Assembly (NCBI GenBank): GCA_965248915.1
Contig: OZ252216.1
Location: 1,922,001-1,986,000, forward strand
From: CBDFLA01 sp965248915
GTDB lineage: Bacteria; Pseudomonadota; Alphaproteobacteria; M2410
Direction of reading: 5' to 3'
Length of the DNA stretch: 64,000 bases
This document shows, one piece after another, positions 19,201 to 25,806 of this stretch (position 1 is the first letter of the stretch; each line of letters starts with the position of its first letter). Under the pieces are notes generated by a model that saw only the letters and a program-made list of their open reading frames with translations, ran no database searches and was not told the DNA's origin. The translations under genes and the position numbers were made by a program.

Positions 19201-20063
19201 GGCACCCAAAGATCAGCAAACTTTGTGATATCAGCATAGTCTGGCGAGAGATTGACAATCTTGCCACCATTATACTTGTGTTCAGACGCGAAGTGAGCAT
19301 CAGGCGTTCGTGTCATTGGCAAATTGGAGCCAAGCACGATCCAGTAAGCGCTTTGATACCAATCAGCGGCCTCATGCACATCGGTTTGATCTCCCCACAT
19401 CATCGGCATAATGTGCGGTAAATCGTGATACCACTCATAGAAGCTGAGCATGGTGCTACCCATGAGGTTCGCCATGCGGTGACCGGACAAAAAGCTCACC
19501 ATGCTCATTGCCGGGATTGGCGAAAACGAGGCCAAATGGTCCGGACCGTATTTCTTGATCGTATAAAGCTTTGCGGCGGCAATGATCTCTGTTGATTCCT
19601 CCCATGTGGTGCGGCGCCAACCGGCCTTGCCTCTAGCTCGACGGTAGGTTTTTGAGCGTTCAGGATCTTCGACAATCGCTGCCCACGCTTCCAACGGGTT
19701 CTTCCCCGCTTCTCGTTCGCTGCGGTAAAATTCAAGCAAGACACCGCGCACATAGGGATACTTCGGACGCACCGGACTGTAAGGATACCAAGAAGACGAA
19801 ATGCCACGCTGACACCCGCGCGGCTCGTAGTTTGGTGTTTCACTGTTGATTTGCGGCCAATCAGTTTTCTGCAATTCCCATGTAATCAAACCGTCTTTGA
19901 CAAAAACTTCCCAAGAACACGAACCCGAACAGTTCACACCGTGACTGGTGCGCACCGTCTTGTCGTAAGCCCAGCGACCGCGATAAAAACTCTCCCAATT
20001 CCTGGGTTCGTCCATAACGCGAAACCATCGAGATCCCTTGCTCTTGCCGTTACCGTTCGCCAT
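16299..20063 (-). CDS. narG: Respiratory nitrate reductase, alpha (catalytic) subunit
   Basis: This 1254-residue Mo-bis-MGD enzyme reduces nitrate to nitrite on the cytoplasmic side; E. coli NarG has 1247 residues. The N-terminus has the [4Fe-4S] ligands of HGVNCSGSCSWEVFVKDG (His-X3-Cys-X3-Cys) and the later Cys in NYEPRGCQRG. The molybdenum-ligand Asp lies in MWGDQTDVHEAADWYQS. The C-terminal molydopterin-binding domain includes NNAPTRIMMNPATMVGGYA. A strong Shine-Dalgarno sequence (AGAGGAAAGG) precedes the ATG. There is no Tat signal, as expected for a cytoplasm-facing NarG. It follows a DUF59 gene by 53 bases and heads narGHJI. Confidence 0.98.
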   Translation of the reverse strand: MANGNGKSKGSRWFRVMDEPRNWESFYRGRWAYDKTVRTSHGVNCSGSCSWEVFVKDGLITWELQKTDWPQINSETPNYEPRGCQRGISSSWYPYSPVRPKYPYVRGVLLEFYRSEREAGKNPLEAWAAIVEDPERSKTYRRARGKAGWRRTTWEESTEIIAAAKLYTIKKYGPDHLASFSPIPAMSMVSFLSGHRMANLMGSTMLSFYEWYHDLPHIMPMMWGDQTDVHEAADWYQSAYWIVLGSNLPMTRTPDAHFASEHKYNGGKIVNLSPDYADITKFADLWVPAKAGTDGAFLMACIHVLLKEFHVEQQTPYFIDYTKQYTNLPFLVVLDEQDDGDHLSGRFLRASDVSAFADEENAEWKMPMFDATGELRLPGGSVGFRWEKEHQGRWNNKNEDATTGQAFDPLLSCIDGDYEAVQVKFADFTDTFSTDLGTTEGKGKPSQGMSRGVPSRTVTTVDGKTVRVTTAYDLLLAQYGVDRGLGGDYPTDYDDASRPYTPAWQEQETGVDRELVLRVAREWGDTANKTKGKCLFITGSGILHWYHGGTLIYRAQAVMGILTGCMGVNGGGFAHYVGTEKIRPFAAIGALGSAADWTTPPRHMNSTSYFYFHTDQWRYDGMTLDPLWAPWAEKFPEKAKHSATMNSLAVRNGWLPFFPQFDKKNPLEVIKEARAAGCKTDQEVADWVAKQFKNGDLKFALNNVDAPENHPKVLWIYRGNLLGTSMRGHEYALKHLLGTHNNVLGEDRSKELVDEFEWHDGAPLGKLDLVYNANLRMDSSANYSDIVLPTAHWYEKYDLTCTDLHSFFHPFTPAHDPAWESRDDWEIFKTISEQVSKLAKEYMPEPVEDLVMTALITDTPDEMAQPMGEMVDWQSGDVEPIPGKTFPNVRVVKRDYTKIADMYQTLGPNVCKPKGYGAKGINIDLTETVEELKESYLVGEKDGRVSLETAQQVSEVILRISPESDGEISHKLFESLEEQTGLELTHLIEGDREVRHHYPDLKSQPRRSMTSAHWSAIESPGRTYCPWTMNIETLKPWHTLTGRQEIYFDHRIYRELGEHLPTYKPPIDMVKIGDAPLEKMEPNSKVFRFLTPHGKWQIHSMFVDSWNMLNMFRGGQTVWINHEDARDIGVKDNDWMEVYNENGIVVARAAVSHTVPRDTVIMYHSSERHVNVPFSSLAREKGVSDLRGGNNNAPTRIMMNPATMVGGYANWTYFLNYWGTSPSERDCAVFIRKKPMEKDGRKVIYQEKDLAMGD

Positions 20064-20116
20064 TGGTGTGACCTTTCCTCTCGTGTATATTCAGCGGGTT
20101 GCTCCGCCCATCACGT

Positions 20117-20914
20117 TCAATTCTTCAAGACGTAGCAGCGATAGAAGGCGTCCACGAAAGGACGAAAGTCACGAACCGTTCCATAGATCGCAACAACCGC
20201 TTTTCGTTCTGTGTCGTAGACAAGATTGACTGCCTCGGTTCGTCCTACCGGGTGCGATCGCGCCGCACCTTCGTGCGCGACTTCGTCCTCAAGCATCGCC
20301 TGAATTGATGCATAGACAAGCCCGCTGGGATGAACTTGCCACCACATTCGAAACTCCCACTCGCCAAGCCTGATGTCAGCGGTTCCGGACTTAGCATCGG
20401 CAACTTGCGGGTCAATTTCCCACTGAAAGACCGGCAGTTCGCCGTCATATGCGTCGCCGCTCGGACCGGCCGGTGCCTGCGGGCCTTCACCGCCATATCC
20501 CGCTTCAGGCGCCAAGTCAGGGCGTTGCATTTTGCGTTCCGACTGAGCCGAACCGCTGACCTCACGACGCTCAAGAATTTCTGCAGGCGAAGGTTCTGAT
20601 CCCCCATTTGTTGCGTCTCGGTCGAGATAGGGATGGTGTCGTTGAATATCGACCTGCCCAATTGATGCAACACCGCCTAAGACCTCGCGAATCGCAGTTT
20701 CAATTTTCGCGATCTTCTCCTCGCTCCGTAGATCAGGAGCAAAATGAACTGTGACGTCGATACCGTTCACGTCAACGTCTTTGACAAACCCAGCCGCAAT
20801 GATGTTGCGCTGAGTGCCTGGCGATGTAACGCCACGCAGAAGGTTTCGGACCCATTCAGCATCCAAACTATCATCCATAATATCTCTCTGAGTACCCGCC
20901 CTACTTTGTTTCAT
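20117..20914 (-). CDS. DUF59/MIP18-like protein with extra C-terminal domain, nar-associated
   Basis: This protein has 265 residues from 20914, or 253 from the better-placed ATG at 20878 (MDDSLDAEW), which follows an AGAGAG. Residues about 18-95 resemble DUF59/MIP18 domains, which act in iron-sulfur cluster assembly or precede Mrp-type carriers: LLRGVTSPGTQRNIIAAGFV, then VDVNGIDVTVHF and a helix before VLGGVASIGQVDI. A Pro/Gly-rich linker and an unrecognised C-terminal domain (RLGEWEFRMWWQVHPSGLVYASIQAMLEDEV, then DAFYRCYVLKN) follow. The usual DUF59 Cys is not obvious. Position between a small conserved gene and narG suggests a role in maturing the Fe-S-rich nitrate reductase, which is an inference. 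Confidence 0.6.
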   Translation of the reverse strand: MKQSRAGTQRDIMDDSLDAEWVRNLLRGVTSPGTQRNIIAAGFVKDVDVNGIDVTVHFAPDLRSEEKIAKIETAIREVLGGVASIGQVDIQRHHPYLDRDATNGGSEPSPAEILERREVSGSAQSERKMQRPDLAPEAGYGGEGPQAPAGPSGDAYDGELPVFQWEIDPQVADAKSGTADIRLGEWEFRMWWQVHPSGLVYASIQAMLEDEVAHEGAARSHPVGRTEAVNLVYDTERKAVVAIYGTVRDFRPFVDAFYRCYVLKN

Positions 20915-21122
20915 TGGCTTTTGTTTCCTTGCCTTTGATCTTCCGCTTACGTGCCCTAACGACCTGGTTCATGAATTCCGCCATTTCCTCAAGCCCTTGG
21001 AAATTTGCTTCCTTTTTCCCTTTGACTTGACGTATATGACCGCGCCAAATCAGATCACCTTCCGGCCCGCCCTCAAGCCAAATTCGAGCAACAAAAGAAT
21101 CTCGATATCGCATTCCATCCAT
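20901..21122 (-). CDS. Small conserved hypothetical protein, first gene of the nar cluster
   Basis: This 73-residue soluble protein begins MDGMRYRDSFVARIWLEGG and contains DLIWRGHIRQVKGKKEANFQGLEEMAEFM. I recognise this as a recurring short domain of the form RYRDSFVARIW...WRGHIRHV...YFQ-L-E-FL, found as stand-alone proteins without assigned function. The C-terminal tail is Lys-rich (RKRKIKGKETKANETK). It overlaps the longest version of the DUF59 gene by 14 bases, so the pair is probably translated together. The upstream 190 bases carry tandem GTAAC repeats. A role in nitrate reductase expression or assembly is suggested only by location. Confidence 0.65.
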   Translation of the reverse strand: MDGMRYRDSFVARIWLEGGPEGDLIWRGHIRQVKGKKEANFQGLEEMAEFMNQVVRARKRKIKGKETKANETK

Positions 21123-21167
21123 TTGCAGTGGCCCATCTCGCGACCATCAATCGATTCATCATGGCGA

Positions 21168-21215
21168 GTAACATGGGCTGGTAACGACTCGGTAACACGG
21201 GCCGGTAACAGCTTG
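21168..21215. promoter_or_regulatory. Two 24-bp tandem units (GTAAC motif every 11-13 bp) upstream of the nar cluster
   Basis: Two direct units of form GTAACAYGGGCYG-GTAACRRCTYG run 21168-21191 and 21192-21215, with a fifth, weaker GTAGC at 21216. Spacing of successive GTAAC is 13, 11, 13 and 11 bases, about one helical turn. They lie 46-93 bases before the start of the first nar-cluster gene and between it and a SARP-type regulator gene. SARP/OmpR-type DNA-binding domains bind direct heptamers at about 11-bp intervals. I infer a candidate operator. No clear FNR box (TTGAT-N4-ATCAA) was seen in this gap. Confidence 0.45.
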
Positions 21216-21313
21216 GTAGCAAACCGATTGAAATTCAGGACGTCGAGAATATTGGGAATCTGAGCACGCTGTTGATTTCAGCGAGCCGCATTCATTCTTA
21301 GGGTCAGTGGGAT

Positions 21314-22516
21314 CTAACATCTAGGCTTCGCACTTGCCTTTGAGGACTTGCCTTTGAGGACTTGCCGGTAGAGTTCGGAAGTTTCAAGCATGGGTTCAAC
21401 GTCCAATTCACGGGCCAGTACACGCTGGCAATAGTCGTATTGTGCGATTGCAGATTCATGCCGACCACAGAGAACAAGACATCTCATCAACGTTCGGTGC
21501 GCACTCTCTCTACACGGATCCTTCAAGATTATATTTCGACAAGTTTCTATGGCTTCTTGATACTTAGCAAGTTGAACATAGCATTCCGTCATGTTGACCA
21601 ACAGCTCCATTTGGATCTGCCGAAGTCGCTCACGCTCCTCTGCACACCATTCCGTATGAATGTCCTCTTCTAAGTAATCACCCCGATAGAGGTGAGCTGC
21701 CTCCTGATAGAAAGAAAGCGCTTCTTCCCACTGCTGATGCTTAAACGTGGCATCGCCATTACTGACACAGGCTTCAAATACTTTGGTATCGACCCACACA
21801 CCTTCGCGGCGAAGCACATAGGCTTCATTCGTGGTTTCGATAATGTGTTCACTAAGGCCTGCCGCGCGAAGGTTTTTTCTAAGCGAATAGATGACAGCCT
21901 TGAGACGCTTGCGGCCGCTATTTACCTCAGCACTTGGCCAAAGATGATCAATCAGAACGTCCCGTGGGACGGCGCGACCAAGATGGGCAGACAGGATCTT
22001 GAGCAACGTTAGCGCTTGTTTGCGATCCCATTTGCTCGATGACAGATCATTGCTATCAACAACCAACCCAAATCGACCAAATGCGAAGATACGCAAGGTA
22101 CAATCCGCAAGGCGCTGAACAGGATTTTCTTCACTAGGTTGCATGTAGATCACCGCAATAGCGGGGCTAGGCAGTGTCGACTTCATCTCTTTCGACAATA
22201 CAACCGATGAAATATTGATCGCCAGCCATCCCCCATCGCGCTGACGCGCCAAACAAGCGCGTGCGGTGAATGGTTTGCCATGACGAAAACAGTCAACCCC
22301 CCCGCATCCTGGGACACAAAGCGGTTCTCCATGAGAATAGACAGCGTCCAATACGTCAGAACACCGACGACCGACAACCTCATCAGCAGCGTAATTCAAC
22401 AAGTCTGTGGCATTTGTGTTCCAGCTTACAATCGTACGATCACGATCAATTGCAAAAGCCGCATCCGAAGATCCATCGACAATTGCGCGTGCTGTATCAA
22501 ATGCAAACTTGTTCAT
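21314..22516 (-). CDS. PAS-SARP transcriptional regulator (winged helix plus BTAD)
   Basis: This protein has 400 residues from ATG 22516; a GTG at 22561 would add 15. Residues about 8-115 form a PAS domain (DGSSDAAFAIDRDRTIVSWN) with a Cys cluster (Cys52, then CVPGCGGVDC giving Cys67, 71 and 76) that could bind a metal or Fe-S centre. Next is an OmpR-type winged helix (LLKILSAHLGRAVPRDVLIDHLWP, then RLKAVIYSLRKNL). A bacterial transcriptional activator domain of TPR-like helices follows (YRGDYLEEDIHTEWCAEERERL, then AHRTLMRCLVLCGRHESAIAQYDYC). This is SARP architecture. It lies 191 bases upstream of the nar cluster on the same strand, so nitrate, redox or NO-linked control of nar is a reasonable inference. 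The C-terminus is altered by a 14-bp duplication. Confidence 0.75.
   Translation of the reverse strand: MNKFAFDTARAIVDGSSDAAFAIDRDRTIVSWNTNATDLLNYAADEVVGRRCSDVLDAVYSHGEPLCVPGCGGVDCFRHGKPFTARACLARQRDGGWLAINISSVVLSKEMKSTLPSPAIAVIYMQPSEENPVQRLADCTLRIFAFGRFGLVVDSNDLSSSKWDRKQALTLLKILSAHLGRAVPRDVLIDHLWPSAEVNSGRKRLKAVIYSLRKNLRAAGLSEHIIETTNEAYVLRREGVWVDTKVFEACVSNGDATFKHQQWEEALSFYQEAAHLYRGDYLEEDIHTEWCAEERERLRQIQMELLVNMTECYVQLAKYQEAIETCRNIILKDPCRESAHRTLMRCLVLCGRHESAIAQYDYCQRVLARELDVEPMLETSELYRQVLKGKSSKASAKPRC
21332..21366. repeat. 14-bp tandem repeat, 2.5 copies, in the 3' end of the regulator gene
   Basis: ACTTGCCTTTGAGG occurs at 21332-21345 and 21346-21359, followed by a partial ACTTGCC at 21360-21366. 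Because 14 is not a multiple of three, one extra unit shifts the reading frame. Without it the protein would end KGKCEA at the TAG complementary to 21321-21323. With it the protein ends KGKSSKASAKPRC at 21314. Confidence 0.9.
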
Positions 22517-22792
22517 GACTGAGACATTCCTTCCATCCCATTCGAGAGCATTATTCTGCACCGGTGGCGGGGTGTGTGCGACAGATGTTTATGCGACATT
22601 TGGACACACAATGTCAGGCAGTACCGTTGGTAGCGAACCAGGACCCAGTGAAACCCGCCCATGCACTACAGCGACAGATTGAGCAGAACCCGCCAAAACA
22701 CAGGTGAAACAGGTCTAAAACTACAGACAACGTCCTTCCTGCCAAAACCCACATCCGGAACGCTTTCATGAGAATCGTGTCGCGGTCGCCTC
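22517..22792. other. Intergenic region upstream of the PAS-SARP regulator
   Basis: About 275 bases precede the regulator's start. TGCGACA occurs twice in direct orientation (22577-22583 and 22592-22598, 15 bases apart), a possible regulator site. No coding frame is supported. The distal part runs into a transposase remnant at 22793. Confidence 0.4.
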
Positions 22793-23083
22793 ATGATCGA
22801 TGCGCTCAAACTCCTGATGGCCTTCCTGCACGGATTGGCCAAGTCGCAGTCTCGGCTTGAAGTGGAGAATCTTGGGCTTCGTCAGCAGCTGATTGTCCTT
22901 AACCGAAGGGTTAAAACGAGGCCGCGATTGAAGGCGCAGGACCGGCGGTTCTTTGTCTTCCTTTATCGGATCTGTCGAATGGTTTGGTGGATTGCATCAT
23001 CACTGTGTTCGGACCTAGTTTTTGGTAGGAACAGGTATGTTGCATTAGCAATGGATTTTCTGGTCTCATTGCCAAAAAATTAG
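22793..23083 (+). pseudogene. Integrase-type transposase, 5' fragment
   Basis: The first ~60 residues (MIDALKLLMAFLHGLAKSQS, then LEVENLGLRQQLIVLNRRVK and FFVFLYRI) match the N-terminus of a DDE-integrase-type transposase, the same family as the element at 29069-30160. After RICRM the frame degenerates. A second frame continues with VDCIITVFGPSFW, showing a frameshift around 22985. The catalytic domain is absent, because the MFS gene begins only 24 bases beyond. It is a dead remnant marking the left edge of the glycyl radical enzyme island. Confidence 0.75.
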
Positions 23084-23106
23084 GGCCAATCAACTAAACA
23101 CATTGA

Positions 23107-24321
23107 TCAAAATTCCTCCGGAAATTTTGGCAATGTCAAAGCAACAACTACGGCCAGCCCCAATAAGACCGAAGATCCTATCAAAGCCGGGTCATAGGAA
23201 CCTGTTGTGTCCCAAACATAACCCGCCAGCACAGGACTTATCCCAGCACCCAGAATAAAGGCGCTGTATTGAAACCCGTAAATCAGACCATAGTTATTCA
23301 AACCAAAATAGCGCGCGGTCAAATATCCGATGAGGTCAACCTCCGCCCCGACTGCAAACCCAAGCGTCAGCGCCGCAACAAAGGCAAATTCGATACCGCC
23401 GATGGCTAAGACCAAACAACCAAGAGAAACGATCACAAAAACTACAGCGGTCACGTAGGGTGCGAACACCCGATCAATAAGAAATCCGGTCAACAATCGC
23501 CCAATCATAACGGAAGCACCAAGCACCGCTCCATAACTTCCCGCCTCCGCCGCGCTCAAACCTGAGTCCTGCAACAATGGGATAAAACTGGGAATGACAC
23601 CAGCAATAGCCACGGCAATGAGGAAAAACAATCCAGCAATGGACCAGAAAACTCGAGTTCGCAAAGCGTCGGCAAAATTCATTCCGGGCAAGACACTTCG
23701 CCCACCCTTGATCTCAATTTCGGCCTCCGGAGGGTGGTCTCGAATAAGGAACCACACCACAGGTGTTGTCACCACCACGACAAAAAAGAGAATGAGAAAA
23801 CCATCCCGCCAACCGTTCTCAGCAACAAAGGGGGTCAAATACTTTGGAAGCAAATAGCCCGCAAGCCCTGTCGATGTTAGGCTTATGCCAAGAGCAAACC
23901 CTCTATTTTCCTGAAACCAAGCATTAATCGCACGAGTGAAGGCAAGCGGTGTCGACGCAATACCAACCACTGAATAAAAAACCACTAAGAGATAATACAG
24001 CCACAATTCGCCGTTCATCCGACTTACAGCCAAAAGCCCCAAGGAGTACAAACACAATGAAATGGTCGTCATGAGGCGCAACCCGAAACGATCGATCAGT
24101 CTCCCTGCAAATGGGGCTGTCACGGCAATGCACACCGTCATCAGAGTTTGTCCCGTACCAATTTCTGTCCGAGTCCATCCAAACGCCTCTTGCCACGGCC
24201 GAACCCAAATTCCCGCTGAATAATAAGTAAGAGAGATGAGGCTTACGCCGATACCCAAGAAAGCAGAGGTCAGCACAGGCCAACCTCGTTTGAATTCGTT
24301 CTGGGCCAGAGAAATGGTCAT
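23107..24321 (-). CDS. MFS transporter, monocarboxylate/OFA-like
   Basis: This 404-residue inner-membrane protein has about twelve helices in two six-helix halves. The N-terminal region (GIGVSLISLTYYSAGIWVRPWQEAFGWTRTEIG) and the loop GRLIDRFGLRLMTTISL (MFS motif A) match the branch containing oxalate/formate and monocarboxylate-type carriers. The centre loop is charged (DHPPEAEIEIKGG). It may export or import an organic acid. It lies between two transposase remnants and is divergent from the glycyl radical enzyme gene. A shared pathway is attractive but is not shown by operon structure. Substrate cannot be read from the sequence. Confidence 0.8.
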   Translation of the reverse strand: MTISLAQNEFKRGWPVLTSAFLGIGVSLISLTYYSAGIWVRPWQEAFGWTRTEIGTGQTLMTVCIAVTAPFAGRLIDRFGLRLMTTISLCLYSLGLLAVSRMNGELWLYYLLVVFYSVVGIASTPLAFTRAINAWFQENRGFALGISLTSTGLAGYLLPKYLTPFVAENGWRDGFLILFFVVVVTTPVVWFLIRDHPPEAEIEIKGGRSVLPGMNFADALRTRVFWSIAGLFFLIAVAIAGVIPSFIPLLQDSGLSAAEAGSYGAVLGASVMIGRLLTGFLIDRVFAPYVTAVVFVIVSLGCLVLAIGGIEFAFVAALTLGFAVGAEVDLIGYLTARYFGLNNYGLIYGFQYSAFILGAGISPVLAGYVWDTTGSYDPALIGSSVLLGLAVVVALTLPKFPEEF

Positions 24322-24628
24322 TTATTGCTCCGTTCTAATGCATTCTTGGCCAGCTTCACAACGAATCGAGCCAACACCATCAATACAGCTACTATCGGTG
24401 TAATCCGTCGGTGTCCAGGTAGTGCATAAATCTCTTGGTTCCATATGCGATCTGGCAAAACTCAATCGATCCAAAATCCAGATTTCCGATTTCGAGGTGC
24501 CTGAAGCCGATCACATAGTCAAATCCTGCATCCCTGAGCCTGTCCGGTGCGAATTCCAATACTTCGCAGAAACAAGAGTGTTTTGGCAGTCTTGTTTTGC
24601 GAGTCAAATTGAGTACGTTCCCTCGGCT
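24322..24628. other. Intergenic region between the MFS gene and a transposase remnant
   Basis: This 307-base stretch should hold the MFS promoter on the minus strand. I found no convincing coding region, RNA gene or repeat. Short frames exist on both strands without recognisable similarity. Confidence 0.4.
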
Positions 24629-25477
24629 ATGCGCGACCTTGTTCTGCTGTTCATCCACTTTCTTGTGACGCTCGCCCGGCTGGCTGAACCGGGCGGAACG
24701 AGATCAGTAGTGGCAGAGTCCCTGCTGACGAAGCCACCTCTTTGATCATAGAACTGAAGCAGAAAAACCCTTCCTTTGGCTATCAGCGCATCGCTGACCA
24801 GGTCTCCCTGACTTTTGGAATAGACGTAAACAAACATGTAGTTCGGCGAATCCTGGCGCAACACTACAAGCCAGATCCAAAATCAAACGGTCCCTCATGG
24901 CTCACGTTCCTCGGACACAGCAAGGACAGCCTGTGGAGCGTAGATCTCTTTCGATGTGAGTCCCTCACCCTCAAGTCGCACTGGGTGATGGTTGTCATGG
25001 ATCAATTCACGCGGAGGATCATCGGCTTTGCCGTTCAGCCGGGAACCGTTGATGGTCCTGCTGTCTGTCGCCATGTTCAACCGCATCATCGCAGGGCACT
25101 GCCCACCGGGCTGCCTGAGTTCGGACCATGATCCCCTCTTCCGATACAAACAATGGGAAGCCAATCTCAGGATACTCGAGGTAGAGCAGGTAAAGACAGT
25201 CCCTTATATCCCCTTGTCACATCCGTTCGTCGAAAGATTGATCGGCTCAATTCGACACGAATACCTGGACAAGGTCCCCTTCTGGAGCACAGCTGATTTG
25301 GAGAAAAAACTGGCTCTCTACAAGGACTACTACAATCTCGCCCGACCGCATCAAGGCATCACCGGAGCTATCCCAAGCCAATTCCGCGAGAACACGGCTT
25401 CGACTGTCAAAGTATCAAAGACCTTTCGGTGGCGGAGACACTGCAATGGACTGTTTCAGGTGCCCGAAGCCGCCTGA
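24629..25477 (+). pseudogene. Integrase-core transposase, internally deleted and frameshifted
   Basis: The remnant starts MRDLVLLFIHFLVTLARLAE and runs to AESLLTK, typical of a DDE-integrase transposase of about 330 residues. It then jumps to IIELKQKNPSFGYQRIADQV with roughly 70 codons missing and a frame change. The core continues through LTFLGHSKDSLWSVDLFRCE, where the first catalytic Asp lies. A second frameshift near 25060-25090 separates this from CLSSDHDPLFRYKQWEANLR and HPFVERLIGSIRHEYLDK, which hold the second Asp and the Glu. Transposition activity must be lost. It belongs to a different IS type from 29069-30160. Confidence 0.8.
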
Positions 25478-25510
25478 ATAACATTCCGCACCCAACAGGT
25501 CTCCATGCGG

Positions 25511-25640
25511 GTTTCCCTGTTTTACAGGGAATCAACAGGGAAAATTCACTAAATCGACAGGATCCCATGAATTTCACGGCTATTAGAGCAGTAAGAACAG
25601 TGGATTGCGGCCAATTTCCTTAAGAAAGGCAACAGGGAAT
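25511..25640. repeat. Dispersed CAGGGAA-type repeat, copy C
   Basis: It contains the inverted repeat TTCCCTG-TTTTA-CAGGGAA (25513-25531), followed by TCAACAGGGAA and a later CAACAGGGAAT (25630-25640). The same TTCCCTG-N5-CAGGGAA core occurs at 10147 and 30459. This copy immediately follows the transposase remnant. It lies about 170 bases before the glycyl radical enzyme gene. Confidence 0.7.
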
Positions 25641-25806
25641 TTTTGCAGACGTGTCGCACCGAAAGAAGCATGAGTTGTATTTCGCACTCAACAGGATCCT
25701 TTGGCTCTCACTCCGAATGAGGTTTTTGTTATGGACGGGCGTGGAGCTGGGATACTCTAACCTTTATGTGTAACACTCAATTCTGTTCTGTCTGGGGAGC
25801 GACATC

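Noticed and set aside
21123..21313. FNR/Anr box upstream of the nar cluster
   Set aside because: Only half-sites such as TTGAT at 21273 are present. None has the TTGAT-N4-ATCAA arrangement, so no FNR site is annotated.
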